From Chryseobacterium cupriresistens (lineage in GTDB: Bacteria > Bacteroidota > Bacteroidia > Flavobacteriales > Weeksellaceae): a stretch of DNA of 64,000 nt. Numbering within the stretch: position 1 is the stretch's first letter; every line of letters starts with the position of its first letter. The position numbers and the translations under genes were made by a program. The stretch is from assembly GCF_046614675.1 (NCBI RefSeq), contig NZ_JBKKJT010000002.1:558001-622000 (forward strand). Reading direction: 5' to 3'. The notes beneath the pieces are model-generated. The model saw only the letters and a list, made by a program, of their open reading frames with translations, ran no database searches and was not told where the DNA came from. Below, piece after piece: positions 50,757 to 59,413 of this stretch.

Positions 50757-51077
50757 TTATTTCTGCTGGCTTTTCAATGTTGCCAGTAAGGTATCAAGCT
50801 GCTCGAAACGGCTTTCCCAAATCTTTCTGAACTGTTCCAGCCAATGATCTATTTCTTTCATTTTATCAATTTCTAAAAAGTAATAAATTTCTCTTCCCTG
50901 GTGATTCTGGGTTACCAATTCACATTCCGTCAGAATTTTCAGATGTTTTGAAACAGCCTGTCTGGTGGTATCAAAATGCTCTGCGATGGCATTGGGTGTC
51001 ATCGCCTGTACTGCAATCAGTGCAATAATAGCCCGGCGTGTGGGATCTGCTATAGCCTGAAAAATATCTCTTCTCAT
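50757..51077 (-). CDS. ArsR-family transcriptional repressor
   Basis: 106 residues, winged helix: FQAIADPTRRAIIALI (start of the family signature) and TPNAIAEHFDTTRQAVSKHLKILTECELV (recognition helix). No ELCVCDL-type metal-binding Cys motif, so it is probably a non-metal ArsR of the group paired with AHSA1-like genes. It should repress its own operon through the palindrome at the start of transcription. Confidence 0.92.
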   Translation of the reverse strand: MRRDIFQAIADPTRRAIIALIAVQAMTPNAIAEHFDTTRQAVSKHLKILTECELVTQNHQGREIYYFLEIDKMKEIDHWLEQFRKIWESRFEQLDTLLATLKSQQK

Positions 51078-51097
51078 AAACGATGATTTTTAAATGA

Positions 51098-51141
51098 AAC
51101 CATATGGTTGCAAATATATGCGCAACTTTTCGGTTTCGCAA
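51098..51141 (-). promoter_or_regulatory. Promoter and likely ArsR operator
   Basis: Minus-strand TTG (complement of 51139-51141), 20-base spacer, TATATTTG (complement of 51111-51118); overlapping the expected start of transcription is the perfect 12-bp palindrome AACCATATGGTT (51098-51109). Confidence 0.6.
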
Positions 51142-51248
51142 TTTTTTTTTGATGAAAATTACAAATCAAAAACTAAGAAATAATAGATGATATCTGTTAA
51201 TTGGTTTTAAAACAGGTGCTTGTAATGGGTTTGAGCAGTTTTTATTTT

Positions 51249-51449
51249 TTATTTTTTATTTTCCCGCATCGCTTTGATCAATCTGTCATTTCTTTTGTCT
51301 GCTCTTTCATTGTTTAAAGAAAGAACTGCCCAGATTGCCGCAGGAAGCCACCCGATCAGAGTAATTTGTAAAATCAGACAGATGATTCCGGTGAAAATTT
51401 TTCCACGGACGATAAAAGATAAAAAGGGTAATAATATGGCCAGTAACAT
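51249..51449 (-). CDS. YqaE/Pmp3 family small membrane protein
   Basis: 66 residues from the ATG at 51449 within a longer open frame whose extra N-terminus overlaps the upstream gene. Two helices: LLAILLPFLSFIVRG and IFTGIICLILQITLIGWLPAAIWAVLSL match Pmp3/YqaE, small stress-related membrane proteins. 28 bases after the TPR gene, so co-transcribed. No terminator is obvious in the 170 bases downstream. Confidence 0.85.
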   Translation of the reverse strand: MLLAILLPFLSFIVRGKIFTGIICLILQITLIGWLPAAIWAVLSLNNERADKRNDRLIKAMRENKK

Positions 51450-51477
51450 GATTGTAAGTTTTAATTTAAATGATTTT

Positions 51478-51861
51478 TTAAAGGGATTGCGGATCAAAAT
51501 GTGCTTTAAAAGTAAGAGGATCTTCAGTTTTGTCCTCAGCTTCTTCAAGATATTCAAGATACTCTTCCTGATGTTTTCCCATATAAACAAGCACAATGGA
51601 AAGATTGACAAACAGATTTTTGTCTTCAGAACCTAAATTTAATGCTGTATTTAAATATTCCAGTGCTTTTTCATTTTCTCCCATATCGGAATAAACAGCC
51701 CCTATATTAATTAAAGCCGGAGTGTTGTCAGGCTCAATCAGTAAAATTTCATCCAGCTCTCTGATCAGCAGATCGTTTAAAGTATCCCAGTGATCTTCGT
51801 TTTCCCATCTTTTGGCCTGAAGTTTTTTTACGTTTTCTAATCTTTGTTTTATCGTGCTCAT
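51478..51861 (-). CDS. TPR-repeat protein
   Basis: 127 residues with about two tetratricopeptide repeats (LIEPDNTPALINIGAVYSDMGENEKALEYLNTALNLG, then KNLFVNLSIVLVYMGKHQEE). No other domain; a protein-binding role only can be stated. Operon with the YqaE-like gene. Neither start nor end is disturbed. Confidence 0.85.
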   Translation of the reverse strand: MSTIKQRLENVKKLQAKRWENEDHWDTLNDLLIRELDEILLIEPDNTPALINIGAVYSDMGENEKALEYLNTALNLGSEDKNLFVNLSIVLVYMGKHQEEYLEYLEEAEDKTEDPLTFKAHFDPQSL

Positions 51862-51952
51862 TATTTAAAATTACAAAATGGATACTATTCATTTCCTGTA
51901 CAAATTTAGCTTTCCTGAAAATGATCTGTTATTTTTTGCAGAATTAAAAAAA

Positions 51953-52372
51953 TTATTCTTTGAGTCCATCTAGTATGGCTGCTTTCAATATTTCACTATT
52001 AATATCTTTTAAAGTTTTAAACCTGATGCAATATCCCGTTACAACAGCTTTACCTATCTTTTCTCCATACGTTTTTGAAAGGTAAGTTTTGTCACTGATA
52101 TTCATAATATAAATGGAAATCCCTGTGGTATTGGCACTCATCCCAATCTGGTAAAAATCTCTGGTTTTTCCGTCAGCATATTGTAATGTATAAAATCCAT
52201 ACCCGATATTAGGATTGGAAACTGTTTTATTGTCATTGTCTTTACCATTCAGAAACCACAGCTGGCCATCCGGCATAAGCTCCAGAATAATGTTGTGGAT
52301 TTCCTGCATATCATTACGCTTCAGTTCCGGCTGGCTGTTGATGTAGTCCTGGATTTGTTCTTGAATGGTCAT
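51953..52372 (-). CDS. DUF1801 domain protein
   Basis: 139 residues. YINSQPELKRNDMQEIHNIILELMPDGQLWFLNGK and GYGFYTLQYADGK ... DFYQIGMSANTTGISIYIM fit DUF1801 (YdhG-like), a small alpha/beta fold of unknown role. The C-terminus has an SKTYGEKIGKAVVTGYCIRFKTLKDINSEIL helix-strand end. No partner gene suggests a job. Confidence 0.85.
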   Translation of the reverse strand: MTIQEQIQDYINSQPELKRNDMQEIHNIILELMPDGQLWFLNGKDNDNKTVSNPNIGYGFYTLQYADGKTRDFYQIGMSANTTGISIYIMNISDKTYLSKTYGEKIGKAVVTGYCIRFKTLKDINSEILKAAILDGLKE

Positions 52373-52416
52373 GGATCAGGAATTATTTTGAGGTTTTCGA
52401 GCGGCTAATTTAAAAT

Positions 52417-52443
52417 AAAAAGAACAGCAAACGCTGTTCTTTT
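52417..52443 (-). terminator. Terminator after the minus-strand gene 52459-52872
   Basis: Minus-strand AGAACAGC/GCTGTTCT with a 4-base loop, flanked by A and T runs; a perfect 8-bp stem. Confidence 0.85.
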
Positions 52444-52458
52444 ATTGTGTTTTCTGAT

Positions 52459-52872
52459 CTATTGAATCAGTTCTTTTATTGATTTTTCTGTTTTCAGCAG
52501 TTCACCATCCGGAATCTGATGATGAAGATAAGTGAAAAGCAGATTGGTTACCCATCTGTTTTCAATCTGATGAATATGGTAAGAGCAGATCAAACCAAAA
52601 TCATCGGAAATATAAGCGGGAAGATCTGAAGAGCCTGTGGTTCTGAAGGTGGAAATAAAAATTTCCTTCCGGATATCACTTATTTTGTCTTCGGTTTCTT
52701 CATCAAAAGATTTTTCTTCAATTTCCTGATAGGCCTTCATCCATTCATCAGAAAACTTTGTTGAATCTCTTTTGTCAAGAATTTCATCAATCTTTTTAGG
52801 AGTTATACGTTCAAAAACTGTTTTTAAAGATTGATTAAAAACAGCCTCTAACTTGTTGATTTCTTCTGTCAT
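52459..52872 (-). CDS. Hypothetical protein
   Basis: 137 residues from the ATG at 52872 (a TTG three codons upstream is possible). Family not recognised. Visible: an acidic helical N-terminus (EEINKLEAVFNQSL ... KKIDEILDKRDS), and a C-terminal half with FGLICSYHIHQIENRWVTNLLFTYLHHQIPDG. 17 bases after the M3 peptidase gene, so the two are one transcript; a helper role is conceivable but unsupported. Confidence 0.6.
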   Translation of the reverse strand: MTEEINKLEAVFNQSLKTVFERITPKKIDEILDKRDSTKFSDEWMKAYQEIEEKSFDEETEDKISDIRKEIFISTFRTTGSSDLPAYISDDFGLICSYHIHQIENRWVTNLLFTYLHHQIPDGELLKTEKSIKELIQ

Positions 52873-52889
52873 GATTTTCAAGATATATC

Positions 52890-54908
52890 CTATCCAAATG
52901 CTCTTTTCAACAGGCTTTCCACTTTCGGCTCACTGCCCCTGAAACTTTTGTAAAGCTCCATTGGGTCTTTTGTTCCGCCCGAAGAAAGCAAGACTTTATA
53001 TTTGGCTGCAATCTCAGGATTGAAAATTCCGTTTTCTTTGAAATACTGGAAAGCATCAGCATCCAGAACTTCCGCCCATTTGTAAGAATAATATCCTGCT
53101 GAATATCCTCCCTGGAAAATGTGAGAGAAGCTTGGGCTCATCGCTGTTTCAGAATTCGAAGGATAAAGAGTGGTTGCTTTGGTATATTTATCTTCAAACT
53201 CTTTTACACTTTCATGTTCCAGTTCTGCCACTTTAGTATGATAATTCATGTCCAGAAGTCCGAAACCTAGTTGTCTTAAAGTCTGGTAACCTTCCATGAA
53301 ATTTTTGGACTGCTCGATTTTTTCAATTTTTTCGTCAGGAAGAACTTCTCCTGTTTTATAGTGTTTTGCAAAAGTTTTCAGGAACTCAGGCTCATAGCAG
53401 AAGTTTTCCAGAAACTGTGATGGAAGTTCCACAAAGTCCCATTTTACAGAAGTCCCGGAAAGAGTAGGATATTGAGTATCTGCCATCATCCCGTGAAGAG
53501 CATGCCCGAACTCGTGGAATAGAGTCGTCACTTCCTGGAAGGTCAATAAGCTAGGCGTATCTTTTGTCGGTTTGCTGAAGTTGCAGACAATTGAAATATG
53601 CGGACGGGAATTTTCGCCGTTTCGCTTATACTGGTTTTTGTAGCTGGTCATCCATGCACCGGCTCTTTTTCCTTTTCTTGGAAAATAATCAACATATAAT
53701 AATGATTTGTAATTTCCGTTCTCTTTTACTTCATATACCTTTACATCTTCATGATATTTCGGAATGTCGTTTCTTTCCTCAAATGTCAGTCCGAAAAGTT
53801 CTCCAGCCAGCCCGAATACAGCATCCTGAACCTGATGTAATGGAAAATAAGGTTTTAATTCTTCATCATTAAGATCAAATTTCGCCTTACGAAGTTTTTC
53901 AGCATAAAATGCATGGTCATAGCCTTGCATTTCTTCAATCCCGTCAGCTTTTGCTAAAGATTTTAATTCTTCAATTTCTTTATCAGCATAAGGTTTTGCT
54001 TTGGTAAGAAGTTCATTTAAAAAATCGAAAACTTTCACCGGAGACTTGGCCATTCTTTCTTCAAGAACGAAATCAGCGTAGTTTTTATATCCTAAAAGTT
54101 CAGCTTTTTGTTGTTTTAAATTCAGAAGTTCTTTAATCAAATTCTGATTGTCAAATTCACCACCGTCGAAAGATTTTTTACCATTGGCCAAAGCCAGTTC
54201 CTTTCTCAGTTCACGGTTTTCAGCATACGTCATGAACGGGATATAACTTGGATACTGTAACGTGACCACCCAACCGTCAAGGTTTCTTTCTTTGGCTTCT
54301 TCGGCATATTGATCCATGATGGCTTCAGGAATTCCTGCTAGATCTTCCTTATTGGTGATATGTTTAAAATAAGCATTGGTGGAAGCCAGAACATTTTGTC
54401 CGAACTGTAAAGATTTTACAGAAAGATCCATGCTGATTTTCTTTAATTTTTCTTTGTCTTCCTCATTCAGTAAAGCTCCGCTTCTTACAAAACCTTTGTA
54501 GGTCTCATTCAAAAGCATTTCCTGCTCTTCATTCAAATTATATTTTTCCTTTTCATCATATACTTTCTTGATTTTGTTGAAAAGGGCCTCGTTTTGAGAA
54601 ATTTTTGAAGAATATTCCGTTAAGATCGGAGAAACCTCCTGGGCAATCTGCTGGATCTCATCGCTGGTCTCTGCCGAATTTAAGTTGAAAAAAATATTAG
54701 AAACCACATCCAGCTGTTCTCCCGAATAGGCCAAAGCTTCAATAACATTTTCGAATGTGGGAGCATCAGGATTGTTGACAATAGCATCAATTTCCGCTTC
54801 AGATTTTTGAATTAAATCTTTAAATGCAGGCAGATAATCTTCATTTTTAATACTGTTGAACGGAGCCGAATGATATGGAGTGTTAAATTTTTCTGTTAAA
54901 ATATTCAT
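52890..54908 (-). CDS. M3 family zinc oligopeptidase (Dcp/PrlC type)
   Basis: 672 residues from the ATG at 54908. The open frame continues 42 codons upstream, but the family normally begins near NILTEKFNTPYHSAPFNSIKNEDY, and a -7 box lies at 55012-55019. HEFGHALHGM in VTTLFHEFGHALHGMMAD is the zinc site; the third ligand Glu is in DFVELPSQFLENF. Degrades short peptides in cytosol or periplasm; no signal peptide. Family-typical length. Confidence 0.9.
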   Translation of the reverse strand: MNILTEKFNTPYHSAPFNSIKNEDYLPAFKDLIQKSEAEIDAIVNNPDAPTFENVIEALAYSGEQLDVVSNIFFNLNSAETSDEIQQIAQEVSPILTEYSSKISQNEALFNKIKKVYDEKEKYNLNEEQEMLLNETYKGFVRSGALLNEEDKEKLKKISMDLSVKSLQFGQNVLASTNAYFKHITNKEDLAGIPEAIMDQYAEEAKERNLDGWVVTLQYPSYIPFMTYAENRELRKELALANGKKSFDGGEFDNQNLIKELLNLKQQKAELLGYKNYADFVLEERMAKSPVKVFDFLNELLTKAKPYADKEIEELKSLAKADGIEEMQGYDHAFYAEKLRKAKFDLNDEELKPYFPLHQVQDAVFGLAGELFGLTFEERNDIPKYHEDVKVYEVKENGNYKSLLYVDYFPRKGKRAGAWMTSYKNQYKRNGENSRPHISIVCNFSKPTKDTPSLLTFQEVTTLFHEFGHALHGMMADTQYPTLSGTSVKWDFVELPSQFLENFCYEPEFLKTFAKHYKTGEVLPDEKIEKIEQSKNFMEGYQTLRQLGFGLLDMNYHTKVAELEHESVKEFEDKYTKATTLYPSNSETAMSPSFSHIFQGGYSAGYYSYKWAEVLDADAFQYFKENGIFNPEIAAKYKVLLSSGGTKDPMELYKSFRGSEPKVESLLKRAFG

Positions 54909-55011
54909 TTTTTTGATCTTTTTTAGATAAGGTAAATTTAATGATTCATCGGGAATCAAAGCTGAAACGCTCAAAAATAATGCCTTACTGGTGTGGTATG
55001 ACAAAAATACC

Positions 55012-55019
55012 TTATCTTT
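55012..55019 (-). promoter_or_regulatory. Possible -7 box for the M3 peptidase gene
   Basis: Minus-strand TATTTTTG, about 103 bases before the start codon; a second TATTTTTG sits at 54972-54979. Confidence 0.35.
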
Positions 55020-55123
55020 AATTAATCTTGTCATATGGAAAGAAGGAGTGATGTGGGAATATTTAATTTTGAGAACAGATTTAAAAAGTCATCATTAAAT
55101 AAGTAACCTTAAATATACAGACT

Positions 55124-55648
55124 ATGAAAACACTCTTAAAAATTATCGGTATTATCATCGTACTGATTCTTATCTATGCTGTCATTGCCATGCTGGCTTT
55201 CAGTAAAGATTATCACTATGAAAAATCAATTGTCATTAATGCTCCAAAGGAAAAAGTATGGCAGCATACCAGCTCTTTACAAGCATACAATACCTGGGAT
55301 CCTTTTTCTAAAGAAATCAAAAACTTTTCTGTCACTTATTCAGGTGCGGGTAACCAGCCTGGCAGCTCTTATCACTGGAAGGGTGACGGCAGTGAAGGAG
55401 AACAGTCTATCACAGAAATTATCCCGAATGAAAAACTGGGAACCCAGCTTCATTTCATACAGCCTTTTGAGGGAACTGCTAAAAGTAATATCATACTGAC
55501 TCCTGAGGGCAGCGGTACAAAAGTGACCTGGATGATAGATAATGAGCTGAATACCATGATGAAAATTATGAAGCCTATGATGGACAGTAATATGGATAAA
55601 ATGTTTAGTCAGGGACTGGGAGATCTGAAGAGACTTGCTGAAAAATAA
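55124..55648 (+). CDS. Membrane-anchored SRPBCC protein
   Basis: 174 residues. One N-terminal hydrophobic helix (about 5-28), then a helix-grip domain (KSIVINAPKEKVWQHTSSLQAYNTWDPFSKEIKN ... NSVTYSGAGNQPGSSYHWKGDGSEGEQSITEI). A polyketide-cyclase-like ligand-binding fold anchored to the inner membrane. Ligand unknown. Terminator follows. Confidence 0.85.
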   Translation: MKTLLKIIGIIIVLILIYAVIAMLAFSKDYHYEKSIVINAPKEKVWQHTSSLQAYNTWDPFSKEIKNFSVTYSGAGNQPGSSYHWKGDGSEGEQSITEIIPNEKLGTQLHFIQPFEGTAKSNIILTPEGSGTKVTWMIDNELNTMMKIMKPMMDSNMDKMFSQGLGDLKRLAEK

Positions 55649-55653
55649 TAGGA

Positions 55654-55681
55654 AGCCTTGTACAATGTACAGGGCTTTTTT
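55654..55681 (+). terminator. Rho-independent terminator
   Basis: AGCCTTGTAC/GTACAGGGCT stem (one wobble), AAT loop, T run. Confidence 0.82.
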
Positions 55682-55786
55682 ATTAAATTCTTTTTACCCA
55701 TCATGTTGATTGAGGAAGCGTTATTTTGTATTAAGTCATTGAAATATTATTCTAAAAATATTATCTTTATATAAAGAATAGATTAT

Positions 55787-56236
55787 ATGGAGAAGATTGT
55801 ATTTGAAAAAAGTGATATCAGAGACTTTGTGAAGACCACCATCGCAGAGAAAATTGAAAAATTGAAAAACTTTATCGAATTTACCATGGAAGCCAGCCGT
55901 GACATCAAAAAAACTCCGAAATATGACAGCATGAGAGAAGAAATGCAGGAGGAAATTTATCAGATGCAGCGGCAACTTGGCGCATTGAATGATCTTAGGA
56001 GGAATATGGCAAAGGTTCTAAATACAGCTACAGAAAGGGTACAGCTCGGTTCACTGGTGATTACCAATAAAGCCAGGTTCTACATTTCCGTGTCGCTGGG
56101 AGAGTTCTTTTTTGAGGGCGACAGATTCTACGCTATTTCTCCGGAAAGCCCCATGGCTAAAAAAATGATGGGAATGAGACCCGGAGACGAGTTTACTCTG
56201 AATAAAATCCATCAGAAGATTGTAGAGGTATTGTAA
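55787..56236 (+). CDS. GreA/GreB C-terminal-domain protein
   Basis: 149 residues. The C-terminal ~70 residues (VQLGSLVITNKARFYISVSLG ... FYAISPESPMAKKMMGMRPGDEFTLNKI) fit the GreA_GreB C-terminal fold. The N-terminal helices are shorter than the GreA coiled coil and lack its acidic tip, so it is probably not a transcript-cleavage factor; this type is often misannotated as 3-oxoacyl-ACP synthase in flavobacteria. Binding to RNA polymerase or another partner is plausible. Confidence 0.82.
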   Translation: MEKIVFEKSDIRDFVKTTIAEKIEKLKNFIEFTMEASRDIKKTPKYDSMREEMQEEIYQMQRQLGALNDLRRNMAKVLNTATERVQLGSLVITNKARFYISVSLGEFFFEGDRFYAISPESPMAKKMMGMRPGDEFTLNKIHQKIVEVL

Positions 56237-56344
56237 ATAAGATTCTGCAGTATCATATAGTTATTCATCTTAATAAGATTAACTTCAGATTTATATTTGA
56301 AGTTTTATTTTTATTTAGTACCTTGCTATGCAAAATACTATACT

Positions 56345-56980
56345 ATGAAATTTGAACAATTAAGAACAGGCAGAATTAATCAGTGGATCATTATTCACCT
56401 TCGTTATCTCGTAGGCTCTGCTTTTTTTCCATCAGGTTTAATAAAGCTTATGGGAGAGAGGTTTACCAGAATTTCAGCTGATAACCCAATCGGATACTTT
56501 TTTGAAGCTTTATATCAATCCGGATTGTATTGGAATTTTTTAGGACTGGCACAGGTGGCAGCCGGAATTTTACTGATGACACAGCGCTTTGCAACATTGG
56601 GAGCATTGATGTTTCTGGCTATATTGAGTAATATCTGGGTTATTACCCTCAGCCTTTCCTTTTCGGGGACCTGGATAATCACCTCCTTAATGATGGTTGC
56701 CGTACTGATATTGGTCATTTGGGATCAACATAAACTGCTTCCTGTTTTTAATTATAACAAAGCAAGTACCGTGAAGGAATATCCTGATCCCGAAAACAGA
56801 TGGATCATTGCCGGGGTAGTATATTCCATAAGTTTTATTGTGTTATTTATGCTGAACCCGGCAAAAGGGGAAGTCTATGAAAAATGGCTGAGTATTCTGA
56901 TTACTTTAATCATTGCCGCAACATTTATCATAAGCAATTATCAGGCGTATAAAAATCGTAAACTGGCTATACATCCTTAA
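56345..56980 (+). CDS. DoxX-like integral membrane protein
   Basis: 211 residues from the ATG at 56345. Four to five helices; RYLVGSAFFPSGLIKLMGERF and FEALYQSGLYWNFLGLAQVAAGILLMTQRFATLGALMFLAILSNIWVITLSL match the DoxX/DoxD-like group. No catalytic motif known. Starts 108 bases after the GreA-like gene; weak linkage. Confidence 0.78.
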   Translation: MKFEQLRTGRINQWIIIHLRYLVGSAFFPSGLIKLMGERFTRISADNPIGYFFEALYQSGLYWNFLGLAQVAAGILLMTQRFATLGALMFLAILSNIWVITLSLSFSGTWIITSLMMVAVLILVIWDQHKLLPVFNYNKASTVKEYPDPENRWIIAGVVYSISFIVLFMLNPAKGEVYEKWLSILITLIIAATFIISNYQAYKNRKLAIHP

Positions 56981-57024
56981 CATTTTAAAATGAAGATTGA
57001 ATTTCATGTTGTAAATTTGCAGGT

Positions 57025-57534
57025 ATGAGTAAAGCAACCATTTTAAAAGAAATTATAGAGGAGAGAAGAAGTATTTTCCCGAAAGATTATACAGACACAG
57101 AAATATCTCAGGAAGTTTTGGAAGAGATTGTAAATTCTGCCACGTTTGCTCCCAATCACAAACGTACTAAGCCTTGGCGTTTCAAAATATTCAAAGGAGA
57201 AGAAAAAGCACAGCTGGCAGCAGAAATGCAGGCTATCTATAAGACCGTTACTCCAGAACAACTTTTTTTAGAAAAAAAATACAACGATATCGGTTTTAAA
57301 ATCAATAAAGCCAATGTTGTGGTTTCTATTGTTGTCAACTTCAGCGGAATGGTTCCTGAATGGGAAGAAATAGCAGCGACTTCAATGGCGGTTCAGAATA
57401 TGTATCTTAGCTGTACAGCAAATAATATCGGGTGTTACTGGAGTTCTCCTAAAATCGTGGACGAGCTGAAAGACTCTCTGACCATTGAGGAAAACCAGAA
57501 GTGCCTTGGACTTTTCTATATGGGAACGGTGTAG
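57025..57534 (+). CDS. Nitroreductase family protein
   Basis: 169 residues. Flavin-binding nitroreductase fold: EERRSIFPKDYTDTEISQEVLEEIVNSATFAPNHKRTKPWRF and ATSMAVQNMYLSCTANNIGCYWSSPKI are typical of the family (compare RRS.R and the A.N..L...A.G). Shorter than most (~200-220), compact type. Likely an FMN-dependent reductase. The stop codon is directly followed by the start of the next gene. Confidence 0.88.
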   Translation: MSKATILKEIIEERRSIFPKDYTDTEISQEVLEEIVNSATFAPNHKRTKPWRFKIFKGEEKAQLAAEMQAIYKTVTPEQLFLEKKYNDIGFKINKANVVVSIVVNFSGMVPEWEEIAATSMAVQNMYLSCTANNIGCYWSSPKIVDELKDSLTIEENQKCLGLFYMGTV

Positions 57535-58119
57535 ATGAAGAATATTTACAGAAATTATAATGAAGAAGATCTTCATGCTGCCTATCTTCATATGACTGAT
57601 CATACTGGTAAAGTCAATGATGAACTGCGGGAAGCCATCAGTCAGCAATTCAATTATGATGAATTTGTAAAAACAGCAGAATACAGGAAAGTTTTAGTCA
57701 AAGAAAAAGGGAGAATCTCATTTGAAGTACACAAAAGGGTACAAAAGGGAGAAAATATAGATGTTATCCTTGAAAATATTTCTTCAGAAATGATTAGCAG
57801 CAGCGATTTAAAGATTTTTATTCTGAATAAATTTGATCAGTTTTCAAAAGTCAAAGAAAATGATAAGATAGATGAGAAAATCATTTTTAAAAGTCTTTTA
57901 GGGCTTATCATAGCTTCTGTAACCGGGAGTCTTTTTTTTAAGGCTGTGCTTACATCTACCGGGCAGTTTTCATTTTTTCTACTGGTGCCTGCGTATATCA
58001 TCAACTATTTGGTGATCTATGGGATTACAGGAAAAACAAGAGATAATTTTGTTGTTTTTATGGCAGTTTTAATTTCTGTGATTATTTCAACAGTATTCTC
58101 TTTTGCACTGATTAGTTAA
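57535..58119 (+). CDS. Hypothetical membrane protein
   Basis: 194 residues. A soluble N-terminal ~115 residues (with REAISQQFNYDEFVKTAEYRK) and three C-terminal helices (about 122-140, 145-162, 170-190). I do not recognise the family. Its ATG follows the nitroreductase stop without a gap, so the pair is one transcript. No terminator visible before the rpsP promoter. Confidence 0.65.
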   Translation: MKNIYRNYNEEDLHAAYLHMTDHTGKVNDELREAISQQFNYDEFVKTAEYRKVLVKEKGRISFEVHKRVQKGENIDVILENISSEMISSSDLKIFILNKFDQFSKVKENDKIDEKIIFKSLLGLIIASVTGSLFFKAVLTSTGQFSFFLLVPAYIINYLVIYGITGKTRDNFVVFMAVLISVIISTVFSFALIS

Positions 58120-58177
58120 AAAATAATGAATTTTATAAAACTTTTTACTCAGAGCTCTTTACTTCAAACTTTTTTAC

Positions 58178-58185
58178 TATCTTTG
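58178..58185 (+). promoter_or_regulatory. -7 box for rpsP-rimM
   Basis: TATCTTTG, 48 bases before the rpsP start. The leader holds a short hairpin (GGGA/TCCC) at about 58204-58216. Confidence 0.5.
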
Positions 58186-58233
58186 CACTCTTAAATATTT
58201 AACTGGGACGAGTTCCCGTAAAATTCAAACATT

Positions 58234-58800
58234 ATGTCAGTAAAAATCAGATTACAAAGACACGGTAAAAAAGGAAAACCTTTTTTCCACATCGTGGTTG
58301 CAGATTCTAGAGCTAGAAGAGATGGTAGATTCATCGAAAAACTAGGTACTTACAACCCAATTACTAACCCGGCAACTATCGAATTGAACGTTGATTCTGC
58401 TGTAAAGTGGTTAAACAACGGTGCTCAGCCTACTGATACTGCTAGAGCTATTTTATCTTACAAAGGTGCTCTTTACAAAAAACACTTACAAGGTGGTGTA
58501 GCTAAAGGTGCTTTTGACGAAGCTGAAGCTGAAAAAAGATTCAATGCTTGGGTAGAAGCTAAAGATGCTAAAGTACAAGGTAAAGTAGAAGGTTTAGCTA
58601 CTGCTAAAGCTGATGCTAAGAAAGCTGCTTTAGAAGCTGAAGTAAAAGTAAACGAAGCTAGAGTTGCTGCTGCTGCACAAGCTGAAGCTGATGCTAAAGC
58701 TGCTGAAGAAGCTGCTAATGCACCTGCTGAAGAAGTTGTTGCTGAAGCTACAGAAGGAGAAGCTCCTGCTGCTGAAACTGAAGAAAACACTGAAGCTTAA
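58234..58800 (+). CDS. rpsP: 30S ribosomal protein S16 with long Ala/Glu tail
   Basis: 188 residues. The first ~85 residues are a normal S16 (VKIRLQRHGKKGKPFFHIVVADSRARRDGRFIEKLGTYNP). The rest is a low-complexity Ala/Glu/Lys extension (GLATAKADAKKAALEAEV ... EEVVAEATEGEAPAAETEE), roughly doubling the usual ~80-90 residues. Many flavobacterial S16 have such extensions. First gene of a pair with rimM; the usual trmD and rplS are not adjacent. Confidence 0.96.
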   Translation: MSVKIRLQRHGKKGKPFFHIVVADSRARRDGRFIEKLGTYNPITNPATIELNVDSAVKWLNNGAQPTDTARAILSYKGALYKKHLQGGVAKGAFDEAEAEKRFNAWVEAKDAKVQGKVEGLATAKADAKKAALEAEVKVNEARVAAAAQAEADAKAAEEAANAPAEEVVAEATEGEAPAAETEENTEA

Positions 58801-58814
58801 GAACAAAACCTGTT

Positions 58815-59357
58815 ATGCGTAAAGAAGATTGCTATTTTTTAGGAAAAATCACACGCAGACATGGACTTGCGGGTAACGTGATCCTTAAATTGGATACCGA
58901 TCAACCCGAGCTTTACAATAAATTGGAATCAATATTCGTTGAAATCAACGGATTATTGGTTCCATTTTTTATTGAAAAATCATCATGGAGCAAACTGGAT
59001 GCTCTGAATCTTGCATTCAAAAACTCTTCTGAAGCTATGGTAGATCAGGTGCTGGGTAAAAGTGTTTACCTTCCGCTTGCTTCACTGCCTAAACTTTCAG
59101 GAAAACAATTCTATTACCACGAAATCATCGGATTTGAAATTCTTGATCAGAATGATAACAACTGTGGCGTGATCAGATCTGTGAACGATCAGACAGCACA
59201 GGTGTATTTCATTACCAATCTGGATGGAAAAGAAGTGGTTATTCCAATGATCAAAGACTGGATTCTTGAGGTAGACAGAGAAGAAAGAATCATCAAAATG
59301 GAACTTCCTGAAGGTCTTATTGATGTTTTTCTAGTTCCTTCAAAAAAAGACGAATAG
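58815..59357 (+). CDS. rimM: Ribosome maturation factor RimM
   Basis: 180 residues. N-terminal RimM domain (YFLGKITRRHGLAGNVILKLDTD) and a C-terminal PRC-barrel (FYYHEIIGFEILDQNDNNCGVIRSVNDQTAQVYFITNLDGKEVVIPMIKDWILEVDREERIIKMELPEGLIDVF, read in parts). Helps 16S rRNA processing of the 30S head and binds S19. 14 bases after rpsP. Confidence 0.95.
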   Translation: MRKEDCYFLGKITRRHGLAGNVILKLDTDQPELYNKLESIFVEINGLLVPFFIEKSSWSKLDALNLAFKNSSEAMVDQVLGKSVYLPLASLPKLSGKQFYYHEIIGFEILDQNDNNCGVIRSVNDQTAQVYFITNLDGKEVVIPMIKDWILEVDREERIIKMELPEGLIDVFLVPSKKDE

Positions 59358-59413
59358 TTTAGCAATAAGCAATAAGCTATTCTTTCTCACTTTTCTACAT
59401 TACTCATTACTGA

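Noticed and set aside
54909..55034. 42-codon N-terminal extension of the M3 peptidase
   Set aside because: It has no family similarity and runs through promoter-like sequence; the family begins at the ATG at 54908.
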